Below are positions 15,146 to 24,230 of a DNA stretch of 64,000 nucleotides, piece by piece (the stretch's first letter is position 1; each line of letters starts with the position of its first letter). The DNA is taken from the NCBI RefSeq assembly GCF_029892785.1, contig NZ_JARXXA010000001.1, forward strand, positions 248,001-312,000, written 5' to 3'. The DNA comes from Parabacteroides sp. PH5-46. GTDB taxonomy: Bacteria; Bacteroidota; Bacteroidia; Bacteroidales; Tannerellaceae. The notes beneath the pieces were generated by a model. It was not told the DNA's origin and did not search any database. It was given only the letters and a program-made list of their open reading frames with translations. Position numbers and translations under genes: made by a program.

Positions 15146-17479
15146 TCAAAACCCTATCTTATAGCTGATATTCGGGACATTGATTCCTTCGTATACTTTG
15201 TCTATTTTGTGTGTTTTGAAGTTGTAGCTGTGGCCCATGTATTCTTCGTAGAAGGTGGCGTTGAGCATTTTTATGGCAAATTCGTGGGCTATGCGTTTGC
15301 GGTTTATTTTGTAGCTTATTGTGAAATGGGCTATGAAGGCTACCGGTAATTGCTTGCTGAATGCTTTGGATTCGTCGTATTGCACTTCTTTGTCGGGGCG
15401 GACTTGTGTGGCTTGCTCGTCTACAGGTGAGTATCGTTCGCCTCCTTGGCTTGCTACATTGATATTGGCGCTAAACATATTCTGTTTGCTGCGGCCTACC
15501 ATCCATTCTTTACCGATCAGGAAGTTGACCAGGAAATTACGGTTATACCGAGTGTCGCGCCAGATATGGTCGCCCCCTTTGTAGCGCGCGTTGAATAAGG
15601 AGCCTGTGAGCATATAGTAATAGCCTTGCGACATGAATTTCTCAAACGTCAGGTCGATGCCATAGTTGAAGCCTTTTCCTGTGTTTTCCAGCTTTTCACG
15701 TACAAACCATTTGTCTTTTAGGTTGAGAAATGAGAATGAACTGTCGGGAATGACAGGTACGTCGTACAGGAACTGAACGTATGGTTCTACACGCAAATGG
15801 TAGTTATTGCCAATATTCCAGTCGTATGATAGCACCAGATGATGCGCCCGGGTAAAATCCAGGTCTTTGTTGATGAGTTCTCCTGTTTCATTACGCGTGA
15901 AATAGTAGTTCAGTAGCTCCATCCGGCTATGTAATCCATACGACAGGCTTACGGATTGATCGCTTGAGGCGTTATAGCGTACTCCGGCGCGAGGCTCTAT
16001 ACTATAATGTTGGTTTAATGCGAAGTACTGCCCGTGCAAGCCGACATTGAATGTCCATTTGTCTGATAGGTTAAAGGACGAGTTCGTATAGGCTGAGAGC
16101 AGGGCGCTTGCCCCGTCTTCATCGGAGATGGTTTGCAGAGGTGTGGAAACCGGATCGGCGTTTTTCAGCAACATATCATACTTCAATCCGGTAACGTTTA
16201 TTCCCGTGCGGTTGGTGTGTTTGGCTCCGAATCGTTTATTGATATACGAAGAGAGTACGAAGTTCCAGTTTGTCTTTTTTATGATATGGCTTGGTTGTAG
16301 CTGTAGTTGGTCGTCCATTTGCTCGGTATGGGTATCGATCCGGTTGGCGGTTGCTGCCAATGTGGTTTTCCAGTACGCGCTGTTGCCGAGCGAAATGCGG
16401 TGGGCGGCACCCATTGCTCCCGAGTAGATTTTAGTGTCGAAACGTTCCCTGTCGTCGGTATATTCCCACTTTTCTTTATTCATTTCGGCATCCTCTTTGA
16501 AATGGTCAAGCCATCCCATGCCCCAGACCGAGAACGTTCCGGCTCGCTTGGTGGGGAAGTTCAGCTTGAATGATAAGTCCTGATACTTCATGCCGAAGTC
16601 TGATACCAAACCCAGGTCAGAATAGCGGTAATTAAACAAGTAAGAGGCTTGTCCCCCTTTCTTCAAAGGGCCTTCAGAGGCCAGGTCGATACCGATGGTT
16701 CCTATTTGCGCCGTGTTTTCCATACGCTCGTTGTTTCCGGTGCGTAGTTTAAGATCGAATACTCCGGACAGGGCATTGCCGTATTCGGCCGGGAAAGCGC
16801 CTGTGAAGAAGTCGGAATTGCCTAATACCTGGCTGCTTAATGCCGTTAAGCCCCCTCCGCCAAAACCGGCTACCTCGGCAAAATGGTTGGGATTGGGTAT
16901 TTCCACGTCTTCCAGCCTCCATTGCAGGAATTTGGGAGCATTGCCGCGCACTACGATTCCGTTGTCGCCCAGATTGGTATTCACACCTGCAAATGTTGCC
17001 GCCAGGCGAGCCGGGTCGTCAAAGCCTCCGGCAAAACGGCTGGCCTCTTCCACGCTTAGCATACGTGCGCTCGACAGTGCCATCTTGTTCATAGGCTGCG
17101 ACTTATTAACCGTAGGTCTCACCACCACTTCCCCCAGCTTAGTAAGGTTTTCCTGTAAAGAGATGTCCAACACCGCTTCCTTGGCGGAGGTAAGCAGTAT
17201 TTCGGGGATAATTACCGGGTTGTAGCCCATATAAGACACCTCTATATCGTAGCGCCCCACAGGTATATCTTTAAAGATGAAATGCCCCAGGCTATCGGTT
17301 ATAGCTCCTGTGGGCAAGGCCGTATTCTTCAGGGCAACCGTAGCATATGCCAGGGGAGTACCGGAGGCGGCATCATGCACCGTACCACGAATATTTTGAA
17401 CAGATTGTTGAGCGAATAATGCAAACGGTAATAAAAATAAGCAGGATACAAAGAAAATATGCTGTTGCTTCATCTTCAT
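15146..17479 (-). CDS. TonB-dependent outer-membrane receptor
   Basis: 777 aa. Signal peptide at residues 1-24 (FFVSCLFLLPFALFA then QQ). Residues about 28-115 form a CarboxypepD_reg-like beta domain (IRGTVHDAASGTPLAYATV), common on Bacteroidetes receptors, then a plug (GNAPKFLQWRLEDVEIPNPN) and a beta barrel ending in an aromatic residue (SYKIGF). No SusD-like lipoprotein is adjacent, so it is not a typical SusC/D pair; siderophore, metal or peptide uptake are options and the sequence does not decide. The AraC regulator 80 bp upstream on the same strand is a candidate controller. The start ATG at 17477-17479 may be replaced by ATG at 17471-17473. Confidence 0.88.
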   Translation of the reverse strand: MKMKQQHIFFVSCLFLLPFALFAQQSVQNIRGTVHDAASGTPLAYATVALKNTALPTGAITDSLGHFIFKDIPVGRYDIEVSYMGYNPVIIPEILLTSAKEAVLDISLQENLTKLGEVVVRPTVNKSQPMNKMALSSARMLSVEEASRFAGGFDDPARLAATFAGVNTNLGDNGIVVRGNAPKFLQWRLEDVEIPNPNHFAEVAGFGGGGLTALSSQVLGNSDFFTGAFPAEYGNALSGVFDLKLRTGNNERMENTAQIGTIGIDLASEGPLKKGGQASYLFNYRYSDLGLVSDFGMKYQDLSFKLNFPTKRAGTFSVWGMGWLDHFKEDAEMNKEKWEYTDDRERFDTKIYSGAMGAAHRISLGNSAYWKTTLAATANRIDTHTEQMDDQLQLQPSHIIKKTNWNFVLSSYINKRFGAKHTNRTGINVTGLKYDMLLKNADPVSTPLQTISDEDGASALLSAYTNSSFNLSDKWTFNVGLHGQYFALNQHYSIEPRAGVRYNASSDQSVSLSYGLHSRMELLNYYFTRNETGELINKDLDFTRAHHLVLSYDWNIGNNYHLRVEPYVQFLYDVPVIPDSSFSFLNLKDKWFVREKLENTGKGFNYGIDLTFEKFMSQGYYYMLTGSLFNARYKGGDHIWRDTRYNRNFLVNFLIGKEWMVGRSKQNMFSANINVASQGGERYSPVDEQATQVRPDKEVQYDESKAFSKQLPVAFIAHFTISYKINRKRIAHEFAIKMLNATFYEEYMGHSYNFKTHKIDKVYEGINVPNISYKIGF

Positions 17480-17504
17480 AATTGATTGATAGTGAATGAT
17501 AGAG

Positions 17505-17512
17505 CAAAAATA
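17505..17512 (-). promoter_or_regulatory. -7 box for TonB receptor gene
   Basis: TATTTTTG on the minus strand, 26 bp before the start codon. Confidence 0.35.
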
Positions 17513-17560
17513 CCGGGATGCGGAATACCGGAAAAGAGATAAAAACGGGTAATGATTGCT

Positions 17561-18418
17561 TTATTTCAGGTAACTATCCCGGAAAGCAAGGGGAGTCGTC
17601 TGGGTAGACTGCTTGAATAGCTTGGAAAAATACGTATGATCGTCATACCCCAGTGCATGGGCTATTTCTTTGACATTTAGCTTGCTAAAACACAACAGAC
17701 GCTTGGCTTCAAGCACAATCTGCTGCTGTATCCAATAGGTAACCGTAAAGCCGATGGTCTTTTTTATAGCTTCGTTCAGGTAGGCTTCGGATATGTTTAG
17801 CCGGGATGCGTAGTACGACGGGCTTTTCTGTGACAGGTAGTTCTCTTGTAATAGCTTGCGGAACTCTTTGGTTATCTGTGTCGTTCGCAACATATTATTG
17901 GCCGATTCCGTATTGGCCGACACATAGGCACGTGCCGTAGCGCATAAAAACACATCCAGCAGCGCATAGGTGAGTTGTTTGTAAAAAACAGCCTCCGGAT
18001 CGCTTGTATATTGCTTGTTAAGCAGGTGTACAATCTCCTGGCATTGGAGGAATTGAGCTTCACCCAGCGGACATGGTTTTTGCTGTAACAGGTTGTTGTT
18101 GAATACTTCGGAATACTCTTTCGGTATCAACGAGGGGTCTACCAACACCAACCAGCCAACCGAATTTCTCGCCTTGATATTGTGATGAATCTGCCCGGGA
18201 GTAACAAAGTAAAGGTCCCGCCCTGTAAGGGTAACCTGCTTAAAATCCACATCCATAGAGCCTATCCCGCTCTCTATCAATAGAAATACATAATGATCGT
18301 CCCTGTGAACAGGAAAACCTTCTATTTCACTTCTGGATGCTTTAACCTCCGAGAAATGCTTTATTTCCAAGCCGATTTCTGCTCGTTCGTTCAGTACATG
18401 AATCGGGATATGCGGCAT
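17561..18418 (-). CDS. AraC-family transcriptional regulator
   Basis: 285 aa from ATG 18418; a TTG-started frame to 18493 adds 25 residues of little family likeness. N-terminal cupin-like sensing part (HRDDHYVFLLIESGIGSMDV, VTPGQIHH), C-terminal double HTH with NVKEIAHALGYDDHTYFSKL then FKQSTQTTPLAFR, the AraC signature. Transcription factor of unknown inducer. Its upstream region carries an ordered palindrome array (18574-18655), and the TonB receptor lies just downstream on the same strand, so regulation of either or of itself is plausible. Confidence 0.88.
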   Translation of the reverse strand: MPHIPIHVLNERAEIGLEIKHFSEVKASRSEIEGFPVHRDDHYVFLLIESGIGSMDVDFKQVTLTGRDLYFVTPGQIHHNIKARNSVGWLVLVDPSLIPKEYSEVFNNNLLQQKPCPLGEAQFLQCQEIVHLLNKQYTSDPEAVFYKQLTYALLDVFLCATARAYVSANTESANNMLRTTQITKEFRKLLQENYLSQKSPSYYASRLNISEAYLNEAIKKTIGFTVTYWIQQQIVLEAKRLLCFSKLNVKEIAHALGYDDHTYFSKLFKQSTQTTPLAFRDSYLK

Positions 18419-18573
18419 AAGCTGTAGAGTATGCGTATTAACTGTTTTCTGTACTTTAAAAAACGGTAAAATAAAACATTTATTTTTAGTCAACGAAAAA
18501 ACAATGAAAAAGAAGCGTTCTGTCCTGATTTTAAACCGAATAATGCCTGATTTTTATTTGCTTGTTTTTGTTT

Positions 18574-18655
18574 GCCGATAATTATGGGCAAGCCTGCCGA
18601 CAATTGTGGGCAAGCCTGTTGATAATTATCGGCAGAATTGCTGACATATGTCGGC
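18574..18655. repeat. Four 16-bp palindromes at exact 22-bp period
   Basis: Units start at 18574, 18596, 18618 and 18640: GCCGATAATTATGGGC, GCCGACAATTGTGGGC, GTTGATAATTATCGGC and GCTGACATATGTCGGC. All approximate GCCGAYNWWNRTCGGC. Spacers are AAGCCT, AAGCCT and AGAATT. A 22-bp step is about two helical turns, so all sites face the same side of DNA, as expected for cooperative binding of a dimeric regulator. Confidence 0.85.
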
Positions 18656-18738
18656 AACCAAAAGTAAGCAATGTTTTTCAGGAAATATGGGCGTCTTTGT
18701 TGCAAGCTCTCCTCCTTGTAAAATAATGATTAAAGGCG

Positions 18739-18770
18739 TTTGTAAGGTATTTAGAAAAGCGTTACCTTTG
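18739..18770 (+). promoter_or_regulatory. ileS promoter (-33 and -7)
   Basis: TTTG at 18739-18742, 20 bp, then TACCTTTG at 18763-18770: full match to the Bacteroidetes consensus. Predicted leader about 90 nt. Confidence 0.75.
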
Positions 18771-18797
18771 TGGCAATTTTTAAATAACGATTAATGG

Positions 18798-18842
18798 TTA
18801 ACGATTAACGATTAGTAATAAGTTGTTAATCGTTAATTGTTA
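18798..18842 (+). promoter_or_regulatory. Inverted repeat in the ileS leader
   Basis: TTAACGATTAACGATTA (18798-18814) pairs with TAATCGTTAATTGTTAA (18826-18842), one mismatch in 17, loop 11 nt. It falls inside the predicted ileS 5' leader. No T-box specifier layout is evident. Confidence 0.6.
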
Positions 18843-18867
18843 AACGTTAAACGTTAAGAAATATCGT

Positions 18868-21800
18868 ATGAACAAGAAATTCGCTGAGTATTCTAAGTTT
18901 AACTTATCGGACATCAATAAAGAGATGTTGAAAAAGTGGCAAGAAGGGGACTTCTTCCGCAAGAGTCTTGAAATACGCGAAGGTGCTCCGTCATTCGTAT
19001 TTTACGAAGGACCTCCTTCCGCTAATGGTATGCCTGGCATTCACCATGTCATTGCCCGTTCGATTAAGGATATTTTCTGCCGTTACAAAACCATGAAAGG
19101 TTATTTGGTAAATCGTAAGGCAGGTTGGGATACACATGGTTTGCCCGTTGAATTAGGTGTAGAAAAGGAATTGGGTATTACCAAGGAAGATATCGGCAAA
19201 AAGATTTCTGTTGCAGAATATAATGCAGCTTGCCGGAAGGCAGTGATGAAATATACAAAAGAGTGGGAAGACCTGACCGATAAAATGGGTTATTGGGTAG
19301 ATATGGAGCATCCGTATATTACCTACGATAATCGTTATATCGAGACGCTTTGGTACTTGTTAAAAGAGTTGTATAAGAAAGGTTTACTGTATAAAGGATA
19401 TACCATACAGCCTTATTCGCCTGCTGCCGGTACGGGTTTGAGCACACATGAGTTGAATCAACCGGGTACTTACCGGGATGTAAAAGATACTACCTGTACG
19501 GCTCAGTTCAAGATATTGACTCCCAAGCCTGAAATGACGGTTCATGGCGATCCATTCTTCCTGGCATGGACAACTACTCCCTGGACCTTGCCTTCCAATA
19601 CAGCGCTTTGTGTAGGTCCGAATATCACGTATGTAGTTGTTCGTACATTTAATCCTTATACTGGGGTTCCTGTAACGGTTGTTCTGGCTAAAGATCTGGT
19701 AGCGGCTTATTTTAATCCGAAGGCGGCAGAACTGGCGCTGAGTGATTACAAGCAGGGCGACAAGTTGGTACCCTATGAAGTAGTAGGAGAGTGGAAAGGC
19801 GCTGACCTGGCAGGTATCAAATACGAGCAACTGATCCCCTGGGTAAATCCGGGAGAAGGTGCTTTCCGTGTAATAACGGGCGATTTCGTAACTACGGAAG
19901 ACGGTACGGGTATCGTACATATTGCTCCTACCTTTGGTGCGGATGACGATAGGGTGGCAAAAGCAAACGGTGTACCTCCGTTGATGCTGATAGATAAAGA
20001 AGGTAACAAACGTCCGATGGTGGATCTGACAGGTAAGTATTATCTGCTGGAAGACCTGGATCCGGAGTTTGTGCAGAAATATATGAATGCGGCAGACTAT
20101 GATCCGTTTGCCGGACGTTTTGTTAAGAACCAATACGATCCCAGTTTGTCGGATAGCGACGAAACCCTGGATGTAGGCCTTTGTATGATGTTGAAAGTGC
20201 AGAACCGGGTGTTCCGCATCGAAAAACACGTACACAATTACCCGCATTGCTGGCGTACAGACAAGCCGGTATTGTATTACCCGCTGGATAGCTGGTTTAT
20301 CCGCACAACAGCACATCGCGATCGCCTGATAGAGTTGAATAACACGATCAACTGGAAGCCGCAGAGTACCGGTTCCGGACGTTTTGGCAAGTGGCTGGAA
20401 AACCTGCAAGACTGGAACCTGAGCCGTAGCCGTTTCTGGGGTACTCCTTTACCCATCTGGCGTACGGAAGACGGAGACGAAGAAATCTGTATCGGTTCCG
20501 TTGAAGAGTTATACAATGAGATAGAGAAGTCTATAAAGGCGGGAGTTATGGAACAGAATCCGTTTAAAGACTTCAAGGTAGGCGAATATACACAGACAAA
20601 CTATGATAAGATAGACCTGCACCGTCCGTTTGTAGACGATGTAGTGTTGGTGTCAGCAAGCGGTAAGCCTATGAAGCGTGAAACGGACTTGATAGACGTT
20701 TGGTTCGATTCGGGCGCCATGCCTTATGCCCAGATCCATTATCCGTTTGAGAACAAAGACCTGTTGGATAAAGGGATTGTATTCCCGGCAGACTTTATTG
20801 CCGAAGGAGTAGACCAGACACGCGGATGGTTCTTTACGCTGCATGCCATATCAACGATGGTATTTGATAGTATTTCGTTCAAAACAGTTATATCCAATGG
20901 TTTGGTGTTGGATAAGAACGGTAACAAGATGTCTAAGCGTTTAGGCAATGGTATCGATCCTTTTGCAACAATCGAGCAATATGGTTCGGATCCCTTGCGC
21001 TGGTATATGATAACCAATGCTTCTCCCTGGGATAACCTGAAATTTGACCCGGAAGGACTGGACGAAGTACGTCGTAAGTTCTTCGGAACACTTTATAATA
21101 CCTATTCGTTCTTTGCTTTGTACGCCAATGTAGATGGATTTGACTATTCGGAAGCAGATGTGCCATACAACGAACGGCCGGAAATAGACCGCTGGATTCT
21201 TTCACTGCTCAACTCCCTGATAAAGGAAGTGGATACCCAGTTAGAGAACTATGAGCCAACCCGTGCAGGACGCGCCATCTCCGAGTTTGTAAACGACAAC
21301 CTGAGTAACTGGTATGTACGTTTGAACCGTCGCCGTTTCTGGGGTGGGGGCATGACTACCGATAAGTTGTCGGCCTATCAGACACTCTATACCTGTCTGG
21401 AAACGATAGCTAAGCTAATGTCGCCGATTTCACCGTTCTATGGAGATAAGCTCTTCTGTGACTTGATCGCTGTTACCGGACGTGAGAAAGCAGAATCTGT
21501 CCATTTGTCCGACTTCCCGGTGTATGACGAATCTTTGATAGACCAGGCGTTGGAAGAGCGTATGAAGATGGCTCAGGATGTTTCGTCTATGGTATTGGCA
21601 CTTCGTCGTAAGGTAAATATCAAGGTACGTCAGCCGCTTCAAACCATCATGGTACCGGTTATGGATGCCCATCAACAGGAAGCCTTGGAGGCTGTAAAAG
21701 CCTTGATCCTGAATGAGGTGAATGTAAAGGATATGAAGTTTGTAGACAACTCTGCCGGTATATTGGTGAAGAAGGTAAAACCGGATTTCAAGAAACTGGG

Positions 21801-22287
21801 TCCGCGTTACGGTAAGATCATGAAACAACTGGCTGTTGCTATTCAGAACATGAACCAGGAGGATATTCTGGCCTTTGAATCGGCAGGAACCTTTACCTGT
21901 CATGTAGAAGGACAGGAGGCTGTTGTAGAATTGGCCGATGTAGAAATAATATCGGAAGATATCCCAGGCTGGCTGGTTGCCAATGAGGGTAGCCTGACAG
22001 TAGCCTTGGATATTACGATAACCGAAGAACTGAAGAAAGAAGGACTGGCTCGCGAACTGGTAAACCGTATTCAGAACCTGCGCAAGAGCAACGGTTTGGA
22101 TATCACAGACAAGATAAAGATACATATTCTGTCTTCTTCGGAAATGGATGATACGGTGCAGGATTATAATGATTATATCAAGAACCAGGTGTTGGCCGTT
22201 TCCTTGAAAACCGTTGATATTTTAAGTGATGCAGTGATGCTTGATTTTGACGATTTTACGTTGTCTATCCGTATAGATAAAGTATAA
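18868..22287 (+). CDS. ileS: Isoleucyl-tRNA synthetase
   Basis: 1139 aa class I synthetase. HIGH-type motif GMPGIHH near residue 54, KMSKR near residue 688, and the large CP1 editing insertion between them (TTPWTLPSNTALCV, VHIAPTFGADDD). The length and C-terminal extension fit the eukaryote-like class of IleS usual in Bacteroidetes, a class known for low sensitivity to mupirocin; that last trait is inferred from class. Charges tRNA-Ile in the cytoplasm. Starts the block ileS - dksA-like - lspA - DUF4296 lipoprotein. Confidence 0.97.
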   Translation: MNKKFAEYSKFNLSDINKEMLKKWQEGDFFRKSLEIREGAPSFVFYEGPPSANGMPGIHHVIARSIKDIFCRYKTMKGYLVNRKAGWDTHGLPVELGVEKELGITKEDIGKKISVAEYNAACRKAVMKYTKEWEDLTDKMGYWVDMEHPYITYDNRYIETLWYLLKELYKKGLLYKGYTIQPYSPAAGTGLSTHELNQPGTYRDVKDTTCTAQFKILTPKPEMTVHGDPFFLAWTTTPWTLPSNTALCVGPNITYVVVRTFNPYTGVPVTVVLAKDLVAAYFNPKAAELALSDYKQGDKLVPYEVVGEWKGADLAGIKYEQLIPWVNPGEGAFRVITGDFVTTEDGTGIVHIAPTFGADDDRVAKANGVPPLMLIDKEGNKRPMVDLTGKYYLLEDLDPEFVQKYMNAADYDPFAGRFVKNQYDPSLSDSDETLDVGLCMMLKVQNRVFRIEKHVHNYPHCWRTDKPVLYYPLDSWFIRTTAHRDRLIELNNTINWKPQSTGSGRFGKWLENLQDWNLSRSRFWGTPLPIWRTEDGDEEICIGSVEELYNEIEKSIKAGVMEQNPFKDFKVGEYTQTNYDKIDLHRPFVDDVVLVSASGKPMKRETDLIDVWFDSGAMPYAQIHYPFENKDLLDKGIVFPADFIAEGVDQTRGWFFTLHAISTMVFDSISFKTVISNGLVLDKNGNKMSKRLGNGIDPFATIEQYGSDPLRWYMITNASPWDNLKFDPEGLDEVRRKFFGTLYNTYSFFALYANVDGFDYSEADVPYNERPEIDRWILSLLNSLIKEVDTQLENYEPTRAGRAISEFVNDNLSNWYVRLNRRRFWGGGMTTDKLSAYQTLYTCLETIAKLMSPISPFYGDKLFCDLIAVTGREKAESVHLSDFPVYDESLIDQALEERMKMAQDVSSMVLALRRKVNIKVRQPLQTIMVPVMDAHQQEALEAVKALILNEVNVKDMKFVDNSAGILVKKVKPDFKKLGPRYGKIMKQLAVAIQNMNQEDILAFESAGTFTCHVEGQEAVVELADVEIISEDIPGWLVANEGSLTVALDITITEELKKEGLARELVNRIQNLRKSNGLDITDKIKIHILSSSEMDDTVQDYNDYIKNQVLAVSLKTVDILSDAVMLDFDDFTLSIRIDKV

Positions 22288-22335
22288 TGTTTAAAATACA
22301 GATGCCATCGTATGTAAAATATGAATATTAATACA

Positions 22336-22343
22336 TATATTTG
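22336..22343 (+). promoter_or_regulatory. -7 box for dksA-like gene
   Basis: TATATTTG, about 43 bp before the start. No -33 box, so the gene may instead rely on read-through from ileS. Confidence 0.35.
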
Positions 22344-22385
22344 GAATAATAAACCTTAATCAATTAAGAACAAAAAAGTAGAATT

Positions 22386-22766
22386 ATGGCAGAAAAGACT
22401 AAATATTCGGATGCTGAACTCGAGGAGTTCCGCGCCATTATAATGGAAAAGCTGGAAATGGCCAGAAAGGATTACGAGTTGTTGAGGTCTGGAGTAACTA
22501 ATTCTGACGGAAATGATGTATCCGACACTTCTCCTACGTTTAAGGTACTGGAAGAAGGAGCCGCTACGCTTTCAAAAGAAGAAGCAGGACGTTTGGCTCA
22601 GCGCCAGATGAAGTTTATACAAAACCTGCAGGCTGCACTGATCCGTATCGAAAATAAGACGTATGGTGTTTGCCGCGAAACAGGTAAACTGATTCCTAAA
22701 GAGAGGTTACGTGCTGTTCCTCATGCTACATTGAGTATTGAAGCAAAACAAGGAGGCGCTAAATAA
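22386..22766 (+). CDS. TraR/DksA-family protein with degenerate zinc finger
   Basis: 126 aa. Coiled-coil N-terminal half followed by the DksA-type C-terminal fold (YGVCRETGKLIPKERLRAVP). DksA family proteins enter the RNA polymerase secondary channel. In this one only one of the four usual zinc cysteines remains (GVCRETGK, then PHAT where CxxC is expected), so zinc is probably not bound; Bacteroidetes relatives share this feature as I recall. The gene joins lspA with no gap: its stop ends at 22766 and lspA begins at 22767. Confidence 0.85.
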   Translation: MAEKTKYSDAELEEFRAIIMEKLEMARKDYELLRSGVTNSDGNDVSDTSPTFKVLEEGAATLSKEEAGRLAQRQMKFIQNLQAALIRIENKTYGVCRETGKLIPKERLRAVPHATLSIEAKQGGAK

Positions 22767-23417
22767 ATGAAATTTTCCAAAGGTTGGGGAGCAGTATTGG
22801 TTATCATGCTGCTCCTCGTTCTTGATCAAGCATTGAAAATATGGGTGAAAACTCATATGCAGTTGCATGAGAGTATAGAAATAACCCCTTGGTTCTACAT
22901 CTATTTTACTGAAAACCCTGGAATGGCTTTCGGTATAGAGATATTTGGCAAACTGTTTTTGTCAATCTTTCGCATTATAGCCGTTGGCTTTATTGGTTAT
23001 TACCTGTATGATATAATAAAGAAGAATTTCAACTTTGGTTATATAGCCTGTGTAGCGCTGATCTTTGCCGGAGCTATCGGAAATATCATAGATTCAGTAT
23101 TTTATGGTGTTGTTTTCGATCATAGTTTTGGGCAGGTTGCACACTTTATGCCCGAAGGAGGAGGATATGCTAGCTGGCTGCATGGCAAAGTAGTAGATAT
23201 GTTCTATTTCCCGTTGATAGAGACCGTTCTTCCGGAGTGGCTTCCCATCTGGGGTGGGAAAGATTTTATCTTTTTCCGGCCTATATTTAATTTAGCTGAT
23301 TCCGCTATTTGTGTAGGTGTGTTTGTTTTATTTATTTTTTTCCGGCATACCTTGTCACAAAGCCTTGCAAAAAAAGAAGACAAGAAAGAAAAAGAGAATG
23401 CAGAAAACGCTGTATAG
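22767..23417 (+). CDS. lspA: Lipoprotein signal peptidase (SPase II)
   Basis: 216 aa with four membrane segments. Catalytic aspartates are in GNIIDSV and FNLADSAI, the two SPase II signatures; ENPGMAFG is the third conserved block. Cleaves prolipoproteins ahead of the lipidated cysteine. Longer than the 160-residue E. coli enzyme because of an insert between residues about 110-165, common in Bacteroidetes. The basic C-terminal tail overlaps the next gene by 20 nt, which encodes a lipoprotein. Confidence 0.95.
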   Translation: MKFSKGWGAVLVIMLLLVLDQALKIWVKTHMQLHESIEITPWFYIYFTENPGMAFGIEIFGKLFLSIFRIIAVGFIGYYLYDIIKKNFNFGYIACVALIFAGAIGNIIDSVFYGVVFDHSFGQVAHFMPEGGGYASWLHGKVVDMFYFPLIETVLPEWLPIWGGKDFIFFRPIFNLADSAICVGVFVLFIFFRHTLSQSLAKKEDKKEKENAENAV

Positions 23418-24222
23418 ATACAGTATTGCTTTTATCGTAACCTTGCTGGCTATTTCATGCAGCAAGGTGCCTAAAGACGTCTTATCCGAGAAGGAAATGA
23501 AAGATGTCATGATAGATATATATCTGGCTGAAGGTATGATTAATGCGGATCCCCGCACATACCCTGATAGCACTCATAAGGCAGCTCTATATCAATCCGT
23601 TTTCCGTAAGCATAAGATAGAAGAAGCCAAATATGACAGCTCGCTTGTCTGGTATGGCAAGAATATGGATATCTATATGCAAGTGATGGATTTAGCTCTG
23701 GCCGAAATAAATACCCGTATCCGTAATTTGGGAGACGTACAGGCCAGTGCTGCCCCCAGTTCAAACAAAGACTCTGTTAATATCTGGCCCAGACGAGACT
23801 ATTTAACGCTATATCCGCAGGCCTTGTTTAATGGGGTTACCTTTGATATTAAACCGGAAAGGCCCTATACTTCGGGTAGTGTATTTGTTTTAGGTATGCG
23901 CGTATGGGGACTGACCGAGGATATGAAACATACTCCCGAATTACGTTTGGCCATCGACCAGACGGATACCACTTTGTTTATCAGGGATAAGATATTGAAA
24001 GAAGGATATAGCGAGCTAATCCTTAGGGGATTGCCAACCAAACAGATCCGCAGGGTATATGGCTATATCCGGCTTGATAATTCGGAAACCAACTATTATA
24101 AGGTGTTTGTAGACAGCCTGAACCTGATGAAGTATAATTATGATTCTCCGGCTATACAACTTCCGGCTGATACGATGAATACGCTTAAAGCGGACTCCGT
24201 ACCCTCCAATCTTATCCCATAA
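23398..24222 (+). CDS. DUF4296 lipoprotein
   Basis: 274 aa from ATG 23398, inside the end of lspA; the longer frame from 23317 lacks a signal peptide and is rejected. Signal peptide with lipobox LAISC. The N-terminal block (VLSEKEMKDVMIDIYLAEGM) is the DUF4296 signature. The C-terminal half is beta-rich with no motif I know. Surface or periplasm-facing lipoprotein of unknown role, probably co-transcribed with the peptidase that matures it. Confidence 0.85.
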   Translation: MQKTLYRYSIAFIVTLLAISCSKVPKDVLSEKEMKDVMIDIYLAEGMINADPRTYPDSTHKAALYQSVFRKHKIEEAKYDSSLVWYGKNMDIYMQVMDLALAEINTRIRNLGDVQASAAPSSNKDSVNIWPRRDYLTLYPQALFNGVTFDIKPERPYTSGSVFVLGMRVWGLTEDMKHTPELRLAIDQTDTTLFIRDKILKEGYSELILRGLPTKQIRRVYGYIRLDNSETNYYKVFVDSLNLMKYNYDSPAIQLPADTMNTLKADSVPSNLIP

Positions 24223-24230
24223 TACCCCCA

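Larger units (their letters stand above)
18419..18867. other. Divergent control region between araC-like gene and ileS
   Basis: No convincing gene. It contains the palindrome array 18574-18655, a full promoter at 18739-18770 and an inverted repeat in the ileS leader (18798-18842). A 71-codon minus frame at 18490-18705 runs through the array and looks non-coding. Confidence 0.6.

Noticed and set aside
14931-15149. 72-codon minus-strand frame
   Set aside because: Its residues look random, whereas another minus frame in the same place reads as a binding-protein tail.
18574-18655. CRISPR-like periodicity
   Set aside because: Units are 16 bp with 6-bp spacers, two of them identical, and there are no cas genes; too short for repeats and spacers.
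18490-18705. 71-codon minus-strand frame upstream of the AraC-like gene
   Set aside because: It crosses the palindrome array, and its residues reflect that array; no start context or likeness to a protein.
18777-18867. T-box riboswitch before ileS
   Set aside because: No T-box sequence, specifier loop or terminator/antiterminator pair; only one inverted repeat.
19384-20409. 341-codon minus-strand frame inside ileS
   Set aside because: It is fully antisense to conserved IleS sequence, with Cys/Arg/Tyr-rich composition typical of shadow frames.
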